A DNA stretch of 64,000 nucleotides from NCBI GenBank assembly GCA_964019425.1, contig OZ025799.1, positions 744,001 to 808,000 on the forward strand, written 5' to 3'. Positions 21,019-30,826 of the stretch are shown piece by piece (positions within the stretch are counted from its first letter, which is position 1; each line of letters begins with the position of its first letter). This DNA is from Flectonema sp. DT1601. Taxonomy: Eukaryota > Euglenozoa > Diplonemea > Diplonemida > Diplonemidae. The position numbers and the translations under genes are program-made. The notes beneath the pieces are model-generated. The model was not told the DNA's origin, made no database searches, and worked only from the letters and a program-made list of their open reading frames with translations.

Positions 21019-21482
21019 ATTTTAACTTGTCGTCACTGTATTATTAATATACACTTTAATGAAATTTCTTTTTCCGCAACAAGAAAATCAACAATAATAA
21101 TTTCAAGTTGAGACAGAGATCAATCAGAAAAAAACTTAGAAAAGTCTTTTCTTTGCAAGACCAGCAACACGCAGGGAGAGAGAGGGTTTAGTACCCAATA
21201 CTGAAATTGAGTACTTTTGTAAATAAAACAAAAAAAAAGAATCGGCAAACTTCACTTTTTTACTTACTCACTCACACTTTTATTTTGTTTGTGCGCAATC
21301 GGTACAAAATCCTAATAAAGGAATAGGTTAGTTACGCTGCCACAATTCTCTTTCTACCGAACAACGGGTTTGTAGGTACAAAAAAAAAAAACAATAATAA
21401 AGACGACACCAGGAAGAATGTTAATTCAACAGTGGGATACTACGTCATGAAAAGAAAAAGAAAAATAGTGTCTCCAGAATCA
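21019..21482. other. Spacer
   Basis: 464 nt of AT-rich sequence between the cyclase stop and the phosphatase start. No gene or structural RNA seen. Confidence 0.55.
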
Positions 21483-23687
21483 TCAAACTGAAACACGAAG
21501 AGAGATACCATTCTGTAGCATTGCTGCAACTCTGGCCAGTACTTTGTCTGACTGAGTTCGACGTTTTTTTATTTCTTTCCAGTTTCCTTCGTTGAATGAC
21601 TTGACATAGTCAGGACTCCATCCCCAATCAACTGGATCAGTATTCTCTGATACCTCTTGATGCATTGTAACTGAAAGCCATCTTTTTAATTCCCTCGCTT
21701 GAAGTTCGTAGACAAGAAATGACTCATCGCTACACCAGCGATCGATTGGACGACGGGTCGGAAAGTCAAATGGAGCATTGGCACAAACAGCAAACGTACC
21801 AACATCTTGTGCAGCTAAGCAAAGCAAATGACATGTTCTGAGACAAGTTCCAAAAACTGTGACGAATCTCTGATCTCTAGTTCCAACCCTACCGCAATGG
21901 ACGGGACCTGATGAGATTCCAATCCTGGCATCGTCTCTGTAAAAAAGACCATACATAAGTGATACGAAGCGAAGACCATCTTGGAAATGACCGCGGGAAA
22001 CCCTTGTTGTATTCCATCCTATAGTAATTGAAGAAGACATGACTGATACGATTGATCCTTCAGTTCGTTCCATGCATGTGATTGTTTTACCAAGTGCCGT
22101 ATTTATAAAATATTGAAGAAGATGATCATCAGAATTAATAACCATATGAACAGCACAAACAGTTGAATTCTTCTTCGCTAATTCCAATTCCTGTGATATT
22201 CGATGATCGTGATTAATGCTAACACTGGGTACACTTGGTGCTACACTTATAAAGGAACTGCAACCAGAGCTGACCTCAAGGGAGTCAAGATTGAATTGTT
22301 TTCGTGATAGGATTGCTATCGTACATTGGTGGTCACCAAAACCCTTTAAGTCTTCAGATTTAAAAGTGAATGACCATCCCTCAGCAAGAACGATTTCATC
22401 AATAAAAGTAGAATCGAGAGCAATACCTCCAGGGACGCACACACCTTCCATCCTAGCTGCTTTATTTGATGTTCGACCAACGTAGTCAGTCCTCCCGTTT
22501 AATGGACATATTTGGAGGTCGACATCACCATGATGAAGTCCTATCCTCAACATTAGTGATGAATTCTCGAATGACTGTGGTACAATTAAATCACTCGGCC
22601 ATACAGTAATCGTAAATTGTTCCTGAACAGCAATCGCAAATGTAACTCCGTCTGCTAGGGTCTCAAATGCAACCATGAAAGAATCACCAATCGTTTTAAC
22701 TTCGTATCCTCCGTGCTCAGCCATACAACTTCTTATTATTTTGTTGTGAATTTTAAGAGCTTTTGTCATCGCGTCGGGAGATGCTTCCCAGATGGCTGTT
22801 GAGGATTTCAAGTCTGTAAATAAAACAGTAGCTGGGCTCTGAGGGGGTTTTACCAAATCATGAAATTGAGTTCCCCGTCGCAGGTCAAATAGTGAATCTG
22901 GGAGGTATGGACGATACTCGTTCAGGTTTCTGATTAGTAGTTTAAGTATCGCAGTGAGGTCAGTTGGATTCGAATCGACGATGTGATTTTCAGCCTCATC
23001 GAGGTCAAGGCGAACAAGTGCTGCGACTACTGTCTCCGCAAGTGAAATACTGGATTCCAATTTTTGTTGACCAGCTCTCATCTTATTCGCAAAATTTCTA
23101 GTACAATAATAATCCATAACGAAAACTCCAATAAACACCATGGTGTAGATCAATGTTGATTTTAGCTTTTTCTTACAAGGCAAGGTCTGAACTTCATCAG
23201 GAGTAAGCCCAAGACATTCTAAGTCAATAGCTTTGTCTCCGTAAATAATATCAAATAAACCATACCTGCCAACACTTTCGGTCATTATAATTAATAAATA
23301 AACTACTAATGTTACTACAATACCAGTACCACATTTCTCACTTAAGTTACATAGTAGTGTGATGTCAACTACGAGTACTACACATGGCCATAGAGGTTCT
23401 TCCACTTCACTTCTAGCAAGGAAATCAAGAGCTATGATAACAAATAACCACATATACAATCCAAATACAACTTCACTTCTTGTTTGTTTTTTTGTTGCAA
23501 ACCACTTTAGCATAAACAACGCACCGAGTCCTGCAGCAAAACCACAGATAACCCCACGGGGCTGTGGTCCCACTGCAGACAGAGACCCACAAACTGAGAA
23601 CATCATACTGTACATGGTTATTTTCTTAATTCGTCTATCTTCAGCCGTATCAGACTCAGTATAAAAATACTCAATAATCGAATGCAT
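21483..23687 (-). CDS. Membrane adenylate cyclase, class III, with an active and a degenerate cyclase domain
   Basis: 734 residues from ATG at 23687; the longer frame begins at a GTG and is not used. Residues ~22-200 hold about six hydrophobic spans. A helical linker (200-280) leads to the first cyclase domain. It has the metal Asp in LFTDLKSSTAIWE (D292), the purine-binding Lys and second metal Asp in YEVKTIGDSFMVAF (K331, D335), and the transition-state Asn and Arg in TDYVGRTSNKAARMEG. The Lys/Asp pair predicts ATP as substrate, giving cAMP. The motif set resembles kinetoplastid adenylate cyclases. A second cyclase-like domain follows (about 520-690, with RIGISSGPVHCGRVG), but its metal-binding motif is replaced (VHMVIN), so it should be catalytically dead. 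The next gene upstream encodes a cNMP-binding channel. Confidence 0.85.
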   Translation of the reverse strand: MHSIIEYFYTESDTAEDRRIKKITMYSMMFSVCGSLSAVGPQPRGVICGFAAGLGALFMLKWFATKKQTRSEVVFGLYMWLFVIIALDFLARSEVEEPLWPCVVLVVDITLLCNLSEKCGTGIVVTLVVYLLIIMTESVGRYGLFDIIYGDKAIDLECLGLTPDEVQTLPCKKKLKSTLIYTMVFIGVFVMDYYCTRNFANKMRAGQQKLESSISLAETVVAALVRLDLDEAENHIVDSNPTDLTAILKLLIRNLNEYRPYLPDSLFDLRRGTQFHDLVKPPQSPATVLFTDLKSSTAIWEASPDAMTKALKIHNKIIRSCMAEHGGYEVKTIGDSFMVAFETLADGVTFAIAVQEQFTITVWPSDLIVPQSFENSSLMLRIGLHHGDVDLQICPLNGRTDYVGRTSNKAARMEGVCVPGGIALDSTFIDEIVLAEGWSFTFKSEDLKGFGDHQCTIAILSRKQFNLDSLEVSSGCSSFISVAPSVPSVSINHDHRISQELELAKKNSTVCAVHMVINSDDHLLQYFINTALGKTITCMERTEGSIVSVMSSSITIGWNTTRVSRGHFQDGLRFVSLMYGLFYRDDARIGISSGPVHCGRVGTRDQRFVTVFGTCLRTCHLLCLAAQDVGTFAVCANAPFDFPTRRPIDRWCSDESFLVYELQARELKRWLSVTMHQEVSENTDPVDWGWSPDYVKSFNEGNWKEIKKRRTQSDKVLARVAAMLQNGISLRVSV

Positions 23688-25341
23688 TTCCTTTTTTTCC
23701 CCCCCTTCTTTTCTGTCATAGATGAGTTGTTTTTTTACAATATCGAAGCACACTCAATATCGATTATATTAGGTGCCCATCATAGGCAGCTACCCCTCAC
23801 AATATTATGAGTTTTTTTCGGATGCTGTTTGAATTGCTATGATTTGTGTTATTGTAAAGAAAAATCCCTATCAAATCCCAGTACTAGAAACAACTGTCCT
23901 CGCAGTAAGAAATATAGTCAGGTGAGGGGTGTAAATGCCAGGTAAATTATCAGGCAAGATGGCGGAACTTTCTAACAATTCTCCCTCAACACGTACACCT
24001 ACTTCGTCCGTGTGAGGAGTACTACTGTTGATAATTGAACCTGCCGAATGTCTTTTTTTTCTTTTTTTTTTTTCTTCTTCCTCCCTTGCTTTGTCAATAC
24101 GCATACCAAGTGCACAAAAATAAAATGGGGAAGGTGGAAGAAAGAAAAAAAAAAGTACACTGGTTTAAGAAAAAGACAACAGAAATGACTGAAGGGATAC
24201 CGAGAATGATTGGGAATTGACAATTCGCAAAAGAAAGGAAACGGCAGGTTTGACTAACATTCCAACTCCCATTGCAAAGAACATAAACAAAATTCACATT
24301 TAAGGGGGAAATGAAAAGGGAAAAAAGAAGAAGAAGAAAAGGAATCGGGGTAAGAACAGAAACAGTCCTTGATTTTAAATAATAAGAAGTAAAAAACAAG
24401 TCAGCTGACATCAACAGCCTATGAAACTCTCTCTGAAAAGATGACGAGTGAGACTTACTAAAACAAGTTACTTATCCGATTACCATCACAGATTGAGGTG
24501 CCGTTATGTAGCAACTAATTGGAAATAAATAACCAACGATTAGTTTGGAACTATACCAACATTTCACACAGTCTCTCAATAACCAGAACATCAGTTGGTG
24601 AATAAGATTGACGAGTGATGACCAAAAGTCCTCCATCATAATTTGGTTCAGCTATCTTGTTGTACAAACAAAGAAGTTGATGGTATATGCGCTGGGTATC
24701 AGGAACTTATAAAATAATAAAGAGAGAACAAAAAAGAAGAAAAAAAAGAAGGGGAAAAAAAAAAAGGACTTTCAGCTTCAATGCAATCAGTCCTTAGCAA
24801 GAAGAACAAAAAAAAAAAAAAAAAAAAAAAAAAAACAAAAAAAAATCAGAGAAAAAAATCAAAACCTTGTTTGATCATACCCGTAATGAACGATTCAAAA
24901 AGAAAAAGCACACATATAATTAGTAACAGAGAAAAAAAAGGGGGGAAAAACGATCACTTCAAGTATCTACATGCGACTATCACGGAATAACCTCCACGCA
25001 CAATGAGGTATTATTATTAATAAAGCATTATCGTTAACTTTATTGTTGTTGTTATTTTTTTTTAAAAAAATACAATCATGCAGAAACAGAGATTGATGTA
25101 TTGTGCAGAGTGTCGTACAGCAACACAAGTGTGTATAAAATGGGGAAAAAAACCTCCTCAGGAATGAAGGGTTTTTGCTTCGTTTTTTTTTTTTTCTTTC
25201 CTTTTTTTCAAAGTCTTTTTGTAAGAACTCATAAAGTAAAAAAGTGTTCAGTATTTTTCAATCTGAGAATCCGATAAGGAAACAGACGACAATTTCAGTA
25301 AAATCTTTCAGCCAATAATACGAAGTATTCCTCAGGAATTA
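23688..25341. other. 1.65 kb intergenic region
   Basis: AT-rich with alternating homopurine/homopyrimidine stretches, including 28 A at 24808-24835. Short open frames around 23871-24414 on both strands are low in complexity and lack motifs. Nothing else is supported. Confidence 0.55.
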
Positions 25342-27756
25342 CTAAAACTGAATACTTTTTCCGCCAGCTGCCGAACCAGGAAGTCGAATAGGTGATAATG
25401 GAACTGGTAATAACGGATTTGAATAATCAAGTCTGCGAGAACTTTTTTTATAGAAATTCTCAGACAGGTGTGAATCACTTGACGGCGGCGCATAGTCACC
25501 AGATAAGCATTCATCATAGCTGACTGTTTGTCGACTGCAGCTCATCTCTTTGACACCGGGAAGAGATTCAACGGCTCTGACGAGTGACTTTAGTGTTTCT
25601 GATTGAATTGTGAGACGCGCTTCTATTCTAGAAATCGGATCATCCATTTCTGTTCTACTTCCTCGATGCTGCGCCAGTCTCTTTATCTTTGTACTCTTTT
25701 GACAAGCCGTAGACATTCTCCGTGAACCCCCGAAACTATCGCTTCTTACGCTTGCATCTTGTGGTGGTACCGTATGCCTCATTAATGCGACTTCCAAAGT
25801 TGCGCTCTCAGACTTTTCAACTGAGATAGCATCTCCTTGGCTATGTTTTGAATTGCTGAGTGATGGAGAAAGTGGACCGGCCTCTTTTCTAACTCGTTCT
25901 ATTTCTTCTTTGAATCCAGGAAAATTCTGTAGCACCTCTTCGAATGATGTCCGACTCAGTTGGTATAACTCAGTGTAAGAAAGTGTTTTAATTGAGCGAT
26001 TGAAAGCCCCTCCAAGTAGCAGTTCCTTCTCTCCGAAGTAGTCACCCATTCTAATTGTCATTTCATATCCTTCTTTAGGTTTGACAACATCACAAAATCC
26101 ATGTGAAATTAAATAAAGGCTATCTGCCACCTGACCAGATACCACAACGAATTCATCGGGTGCGTACACTACGGACATTAGTTTTGACGCGGCATCGATT
26201 TTACACTCTTCGTTTGCGTATGCGAAGATGCCAACAGGACTGAGGCATTTTATTTTTAAATGCAAATCTAGATTTGATCTCATTGTGGTTGGTAAAGAAT
26301 CGAATAAATGATCAAATGCCTGAACGTCACTTTCAAAAGAGTGAGCTAAAAATGACAATATATCTTCCTGTAGAGTTGGAGGAACTTCTAAGAATTGTAA
26401 GACTTCGAGCGTCATTCGAAGTCGGGTATGCCCGTTAGTCGCAACGTTTGGTCTTAGCAGTTCTCCTGTTAACCTACCAATTAAGACTGCATTAAATACA
26501 GCTCCCAACGCTATGACAAAACAAGCATAAGCATGCTGTGCTTTAGTTATCACAGGAACGTCACCATACCCAGTAGTTACAACTGTGTATAAAACCCAAT
26601 AAAATGAAGTATGGTAGTACCGTAGCTTTTCATGATATTTCGTTTCTTCACTACTTTGACAGACAACTAACCAACCACAAGTAAGCCAATGAACACATAA
26701 AAGACACCAAAATGCCATTTTAATGTTTGGGACGTAATCAAAGTGAAACTTTATAAAAGCTTTACTTATTTGAGTACTCGATGCTCTTCCTCCCCAAAGT
26801 TTTTCAATTGTTAAAAGACGACATAGTCGTAGATACCCGATTATGTTTCCAGCAGTCTTCATTCCCATTGAATACAACAAAATATCAAATGGCAATGAAG
26901 AAATTACATCAAATTTAAAACGTTTACTATTTACATAATCGGACAGTAATGTTTGAGAGGTCATTAATTGATTGGTTCCGCTACCTGAAAGTGTCCGACA
27001 ATGAAACACCATATCAATGAACATAATAATAGTAAGAGTTACCTCAACAGGAAGTCTATCATCAGTATCATATCCCCAATCATCAACGTCAACCCACTGA
27101 ATTGGTGATGCGATGATTCCATAATAGAAAGTAACTCCTAACATTAATAAGTCCCAACACCACTTCCACTTAGAGTCAGGTAGTATTGTAAAAGGAGGGA
27201 CTAGATTCTTTACTGCTCGACACATGTGTTCTGCTCTGTTCGCTGTGGCCATGAGTTCTACTTCGCCTTTGATTCTTTTAAAGCGACGCATTAGTGAAAA
27301 GAATTCGTTTCTGTCGAGTTCTTTTGAATTATCAGCATCGACTTCTTGCATGAGTTGCTCAAGTTCTTCCTGTGACATTGGACATCCCAATCCAATCATT
27401 AAAGCGTCAATCTCAGCGAGGTCAATAGTTCCACTTCCGTCAGCATCGAAGATGTCGAACATTTTATTAAAGTTCTGCAGTTCTACTTGTGATAGTTCGA
27501 CAGCTCTTCCTTCTTGAATTTCAATCTCTGCTGTTCTTTCGGCAGCTTCGGCAGCTATGTGACCCAATGCTGCTTTCTTCTCTTTCATTGAACATATTCG
27601 GTCCAACTTCTTTCCAAAAAATGACGATTTTGATTTCGTATCTGCCCCTCCATCAACCGCAAGCCCCACTGCTTTCGGAGAAGGTGGCAGAGAATTATGT
27701 GATTCTGTTGACGTGCTTTCCACAGCATTGCCACTAAAACTACTAAATTCACTCAT
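25342..27756 (-). CDS. EF-hand, cyclic-nucleotide-binding K+ channel (EAG/CNG-like)
   Basis: 804 residues from ATG at 27756. Two canonical EF-hands come first (loops at D104-E115 and D140-E151). The six-span channel core starts near 197. The S4-like segment is poor in positive charge (GYLRLCRLLTIEKL). The pore has VVTTGYGDV (394-400), the K+ selectivity filter. A C-linker leads to a cNMP-binding domain at about 520-620 (YAPDEFVVVSG, LYLISHGFCDVV, GDYFGEKELLLGGAFNRSIKT). The phosphate cassette is atypical, since NRS replaces the usual PRxA, so nucleotide binding is probable but not certain. The C-terminus is Ser-rich and basic, with a short helix. The protein should link Ca2+ and cyclic nucleotide signals to K+ flux at the plasma or flagellar membrane. 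It sits next to the adenylate cyclase gene. Confidence 0.88.
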   Translation of the reverse strand: MSEFSSFSGNAVESTSTESHNSLPPSPKAVGLAVDGGADTKSKSSFFGKKLDRICSMKEKKAALGHIAAEAAERTAEIEIQEGRAVELSQVELQNFNKMFDIFDADGSGTIDLAEIDALMIGLGCPMSQEELEQLMQEVDADNSKELDRNEFFSLMRRFKRIKGEVELMATANRAEHMCRAVKNLVPPFTILPDSKWKWCWDLLMLGVTFYYGIIASPIQWVDVDDWGYDTDDRLPVEVTLTIIMFIDMVFHCRTLSGSGTNQLMTSQTLLSDYVNSKRFKFDVISSLPFDILLYSMGMKTAGNIIGYLRLCRLLTIEKLWGGRASSTQISKAFIKFHFDYVPNIKMAFWCLLCVHWLTCGWLVVCQSSEETKYHEKLRYYHTSFYWVLYTVVTTGYGDVPVITKAQHAYACFVIALGAVFNAVLIGRLTGELLRPNVATNGHTRLRMTLEVLQFLEVPPTLQEDILSFLAHSFESDVQAFDHLFDSLPTTMRSNLDLHLKIKCLSPVGIFAYANEECKIDAASKLMSVVYAPDEFVVVSGQVADSLYLISHGFCDVVKPKEGYEMTIRMGDYFGEKELLLGGAFNRSIKTLSYTELYQLSRTSFEEVLQNFPGFKEEIERVRKEAGPLSPSLSNSKHSQGDAISVEKSESATLEVALMRHTVPPQDASVRSDSFGGSRRMSTACQKSTKIKRLAQHRGSRTEMDDPISRIEARLTIQSETLKSLVRAVESLPGVKEMSCSRQTVSYDECLSGDYAPPSSDSHLSENFYKKSSRRLDYSNPLLPVPLSPIRLPGSAAGGKSIQF

Positions 27757-27800
27757 ATGGAAGTAAATCCCGCCATGTATTTTCGTCAGCTACAAGTGAC

Positions 27801-27822
27801 CTGGAAATAGAAAGACTAATTA
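27801..27822 (-). promoter_or_regulatory. Candidate trans-splice acceptor upstream of the channel gene
   Basis: Sense TTAGTCTTTCTATTTCCAG, about 44 nt before the ATG at 27756. It has one of the better polypyrimidine stretches in the window. Confidence 0.45.
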
Positions 27823-27972
27823 CTAATTATGAGAGTTGTAACTATAAATTCTTTGTTCTTTGTTTTTTTGTGTGTAAATCATTTTTTTTTTTTTTTAAAG
27901 TTTTTTTTCTTTTCTTTCTTCTTCTTCTCCCCCCAAAAAAGAAAATCAACCAACTCTCGCAATACGTAGCTC

Positions 27973-28158
27973 CTACTTAATCTGCGGCAGGCCATAATTA
28001 TCACACTGGGCATCGTTATATAAATCACGTAAATATTTACTCTGTTTGGATGTTCCTAAAGCACTAGATTGGTGATAAACGTTATATAGTTGACGACAGG
28101 CATTGAGATCGTTGACTCTGGTAGTTGCTTGGCAATTTATATTATAACATGCGGGCAT
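27973..28158 (-). CDS. Small cysteine-containing protein of unknown function
   Basis: 61 residues from ATG at 28158 to TAG. The composition is ordinary, not a homopolymer translation: MPACYNINCQATTR at the start, four Cys (4, 9, 21, 52), many Asn, Tyr and Gln, and no hydrophobic span. A CAG acceptor-like site (TAACTCATTCAG) lies 23 nt upstream, as for the other genes, which supports a real short gene. I do not recognise the family. The Cys spacing does not match twin CX9C. It might also be the last exon of a longer gene, although I see no upstream exon. Confidence 0.45.
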   Translation of the reverse strand: MPACYNINCQATTRVNDLNACRQLYNVYHQSSALGTSKQSKYLRDLYNDAQCDNYGLPQIK

Positions 28159-28438
28159 TGTTTATGTCGTATTGATGTGGTCTGAATGAGTTAAGTTAAT
28201 ACGAAGCATTTTACATTACATAGAGTGAGTCATATTTTATTGGATTCAAAAAAAAAAAAGGATACCAATATAATTACAACTTAAATATAGCAAACAAATA
28301 AGGAGATTCTCTTTTCTCACGCCTACTTCTTTTCGTTTCTTTATTTATTTATTTTTTTTTTCCCCAATCAACTTGTATACCAACAAGCACAGACAGACAG
28401 CTTTTGTACATCACGTGCGTTGGTGAGAAGTAGAATTG

Positions 28439-28469
<31 letters not shown>

Positions 28470-28598
28470 CATCCATTACGGGAGAGTACCGAAGAACTTG
28501 GAAGCAAGGGCTTGAGTTCGTTAGAGCAAAGGGAGTTGGGAATGGGAACGAACGATAATTCATTTCATTTCTTCGCTGTTAACAAGCTAGTTTGTTTT

Positions 28599-28629
<31 letters not shown>

Positions 28630-28879
28630 CCCCCTTTACTAACTAACGTGTAAAAAACAAAGCGACAACCTTGCAGGAATGTTGCTGCTTCTATTTTCAA
28701 ATTGAAAATATAATAAATGCAAAAAAAAAAAAAAAAAAAAGCTCCATAAATATTACGCTGTCAAGACGGCAAAGAACTTAACTTCACAAGGTTTTGAGCA
28801 GTGCAAAAAAAAAAAAAATAATAAGATAAGATAAGATAAGATAAGATAAAAAAGGAAACACTGATTACTATAACTGACG
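28159..28879. other. Homopolymer-rich spacer
   Basis: 721 nt holding two T runs of 28-29 nt (28442-28469 and 28601-28629), an A run near 28721-28740 and an AAGAT repeat. No coding potential seen. Confidence 0.65.
28821..28849. repeat. (ATAAG)n tandem repeat
   Basis: About five to six tandem copies of a pentamer, placed 30-60 nt downstream of the stop codon of the EF-hand acidic protein in its 3' region. Confidence 0.85.
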
Positions 28880-30796
28880 TTAATAAGAATCGTCGTCGTC
28901 CATGTTTTCCTGATCATCAAATATGTCGCCTAGAGTGTCGAGGATATTCCATTTTTCTTCTTCATCATCATCATCATCATCATCATTCTCTTCTCTTAAT
29001 TCAATCGCTTTTTTAATAGTCGGGAACTCATATCCTACTATCGCTGCGCGGTTTTCAGCGCATTCATTTGTGACGATCATCGTTTTTGCATCTCTGATTT
29101 CAGACACGTCACGTGGGAGTCCAGCTGAGAGATGTAGACCAGTACCTTCTATAGAGACTTTTGCCCACGGAGACCAAGCCTTTGCACATTTAACTTCCGA
29201 AATACATTCGGATAATAAAAATAAGAAATCAGCTGGAGAACATAAATTGTTATTCCATCCGGGAAAGACCTCGTCGTCTTCCTCCTCAGGTTCTTCATCT
29301 TCTTCGTCTTCATCATCATCATCAGAATCAGTGTCAGCATCGAGAAGTTTTTTATTCTTCACCAATACCTTGTATGCTGGAGAATAGTTTGCCAGGCTCA
29401 TGGTTTGGGTTTTCTTCATCGCGTTATAGATTAATAAATTACTTAACATTCTCAATTCATTCTCAATTTGTTCTTCTTCGGCTTCAAATTCTAATTTAGA
29501 GATTTCCTTTCGAACTTCATTAGTTATAAATCCAGTTACCCTGGACAGGATATCATGCCTCGACCGATGGGCTATATTGCAGGAGTAGCTTTGAAGTGAA
29601 GAGAATCCGACTTCGGCACATTTTCTGATGAAGATCGACTTTTCTCCTAAGGAACCAATCACTGCCTGTCCCAAAGCAATTATAGAAGGTGATATACGAG
29701 CCTTTAGTCCAACAGTAAGACCATCATTAAGAATATCAATCATGCTCTTACCTTCTTTGTAAGACTCACGGAGAAGTTCAGACAAGTCCGCGCCGAGTCT
29801 AACGTCCATCTCAGCTTCAGAAATAAACTTATCAAAGTCTTCCTGCTCAGGATTTGTTGTACAAAATAATGAAGACAACAATTTGTCTGTATTCATATTT
29901 ATAGCAATATCAAAAGTACATGTATCATCAGCTATGGTGTGTTTCATAATCGCTTCTCCTTCAGTATTAGCAGCCTGTATGTCGGCCATGACAAGAGGTA
30001 TCGCTTCCTTAAATTTTTGCATCCTTTCTGGAGGAACATCTGTCGATAAGTCCACAACCAAACTGACGATAGCAACGATCTTCATCTTCGTATCTGGGAA
30101 TTTTGATTGTGAAATCTTTTCAAAATCTTCTTGGCGGGATGTGCTTACTTTCACATTGACCTGCGTTCTCGGTACTCTAACTTCACCAACGGTCATGTTG
30201 GTGTCAATCTCAATAGGAAGACCAATTGAAGCTTTTAGCTTTGCGGCGTGGGCACGATCACTTCCCTTCTTGGCAGAACGCAGCGCTTTTAACTTGCCTC
30301 GTGCTATAGCTAAGGCGAGTCCTTTGTTTCCACCGCGGGTGCTGTCACATCCCCACCATGCTAAGAACGCATCGAAGTCAATTCGATCTGTTTCTGAAGG
30401 TGACGCTAATGATTTAACAATGCTCGGGATTGATGATTCAGATATTTTAACACCAAGTTCTTCAACCATCTTTTGAAACTCAGCTGGTTCGATAAAACCA
30501 CTTTTGTTGGAGTCGTACTTATCAAAGACTGTTCTGATGCTTTCTTTCTCTGAGTCGCTGAATTTCTTCGTAGCAGCCTTTGAGTTGTCTTCCCTTCTGC
30601 GCTTCTCTTTTATGCTTACAAGGAGTTTAGATATTCTTTCTTGCTGTTCTTGTTTTATTTGTTCTAATTTTTTCAACTGAGTTTCTACGTCATCATGCTC
30701 GATATCACCTAGCAAGTCATCAAAGGGTTCTGGTGCAGCAAGTGTCGCGTCTGGTACAGCCTCCCACGAAGTATCTTGTCTTGGGAAATCCGACAT
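28880..30796 (-). CDS. EF-hand protein with acidic tracts, function unknown
   Basis: 638 residues from ATG at 30796. Residues 33-70 form a likely coiled coil. One canonical EF-hand loop is visible (D95, N97, S99, F101, E103, E106), with a degenerate partner in the next ~40 residues (DRIDFDAFLAWWG). A long middle region (about 180-470) has alternating strands and helices that I do not recognise, starting with a predicted beta-rich part around VRVPRTQVNVKVSTS. Two acidic tracts (about 500-525 and 600-638) flank a short folded part containing WSPWAKVSIEG. Ca2+ binding through the EF-hand is likely and all else is unknown. The upstream acceptor-like site GTTACTCTCTCGACAG lies 13 nt before the ATG. 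Confidence 0.75.
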   Translation of the reverse strand: MSDFPRQDTSWEAVPDATLAAPEPFDDLLGDIEHDDVETQLKKLEQIKQEQQERISKLLVSIKEKRRREDNSKAATKKFSDSEKESIRTVFDKYDSNKSGFIEPAEFQKMVEELGVKISESSIPSIVKSLASPSETDRIDFDAFLAWWGCDSTRGGNKGLALAIARGKLKALRSAKKGSDRAHAAKLKASIGLPIEIDTNMTVGEVRVPRTQVNVKVSTSRQEDFEKISQSKFPDTKMKIVAIVSLVVDLSTDVPPERMQKFKEAIPLVMADIQAANTEGEAIMKHTIADDTCTFDIAINMNTDKLLSSLFCTTNPEQEDFDKFISEAEMDVRLGADLSELLRESYKEGKSMIDILNDGLTVGLKARISPSIIALGQAVIGSLGEKSIFIRKCAEVGFSSLQSYSCNIAHRSRHDILSRVTGFITNEVRKEISKLEFEAEEEQIENELRMLSNLLIYNAMKKTQTMSLANYSPAYKVLVKNKKLLDADTDSDDDDEDEEDEEPEEEDDEVFPGWNNNLCSPADFLFLLSECISEVKCAKAWSPWAKVSIEGTGLHLSAGLPRDVSEIRDAKTMIVTNECAENRAAIVGYEFPTIKKAIELREENDDDDDDDEEEKWNILDTLGDIFDDQENMDDDDSY

Positions 30797-30809
30797 GTCC
30801 TTAAAGTGT

Positions 30810-30826
30810 CTGTCGAGAGAGTAACT
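30810..30826 (-). promoter_or_regulatory. Candidate trans-splice acceptor upstream of the EF-hand gene
   Basis: Sense TTACTCTCTCGACAG, 13 nt before the ATG at 30796. Confidence 0.45.
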
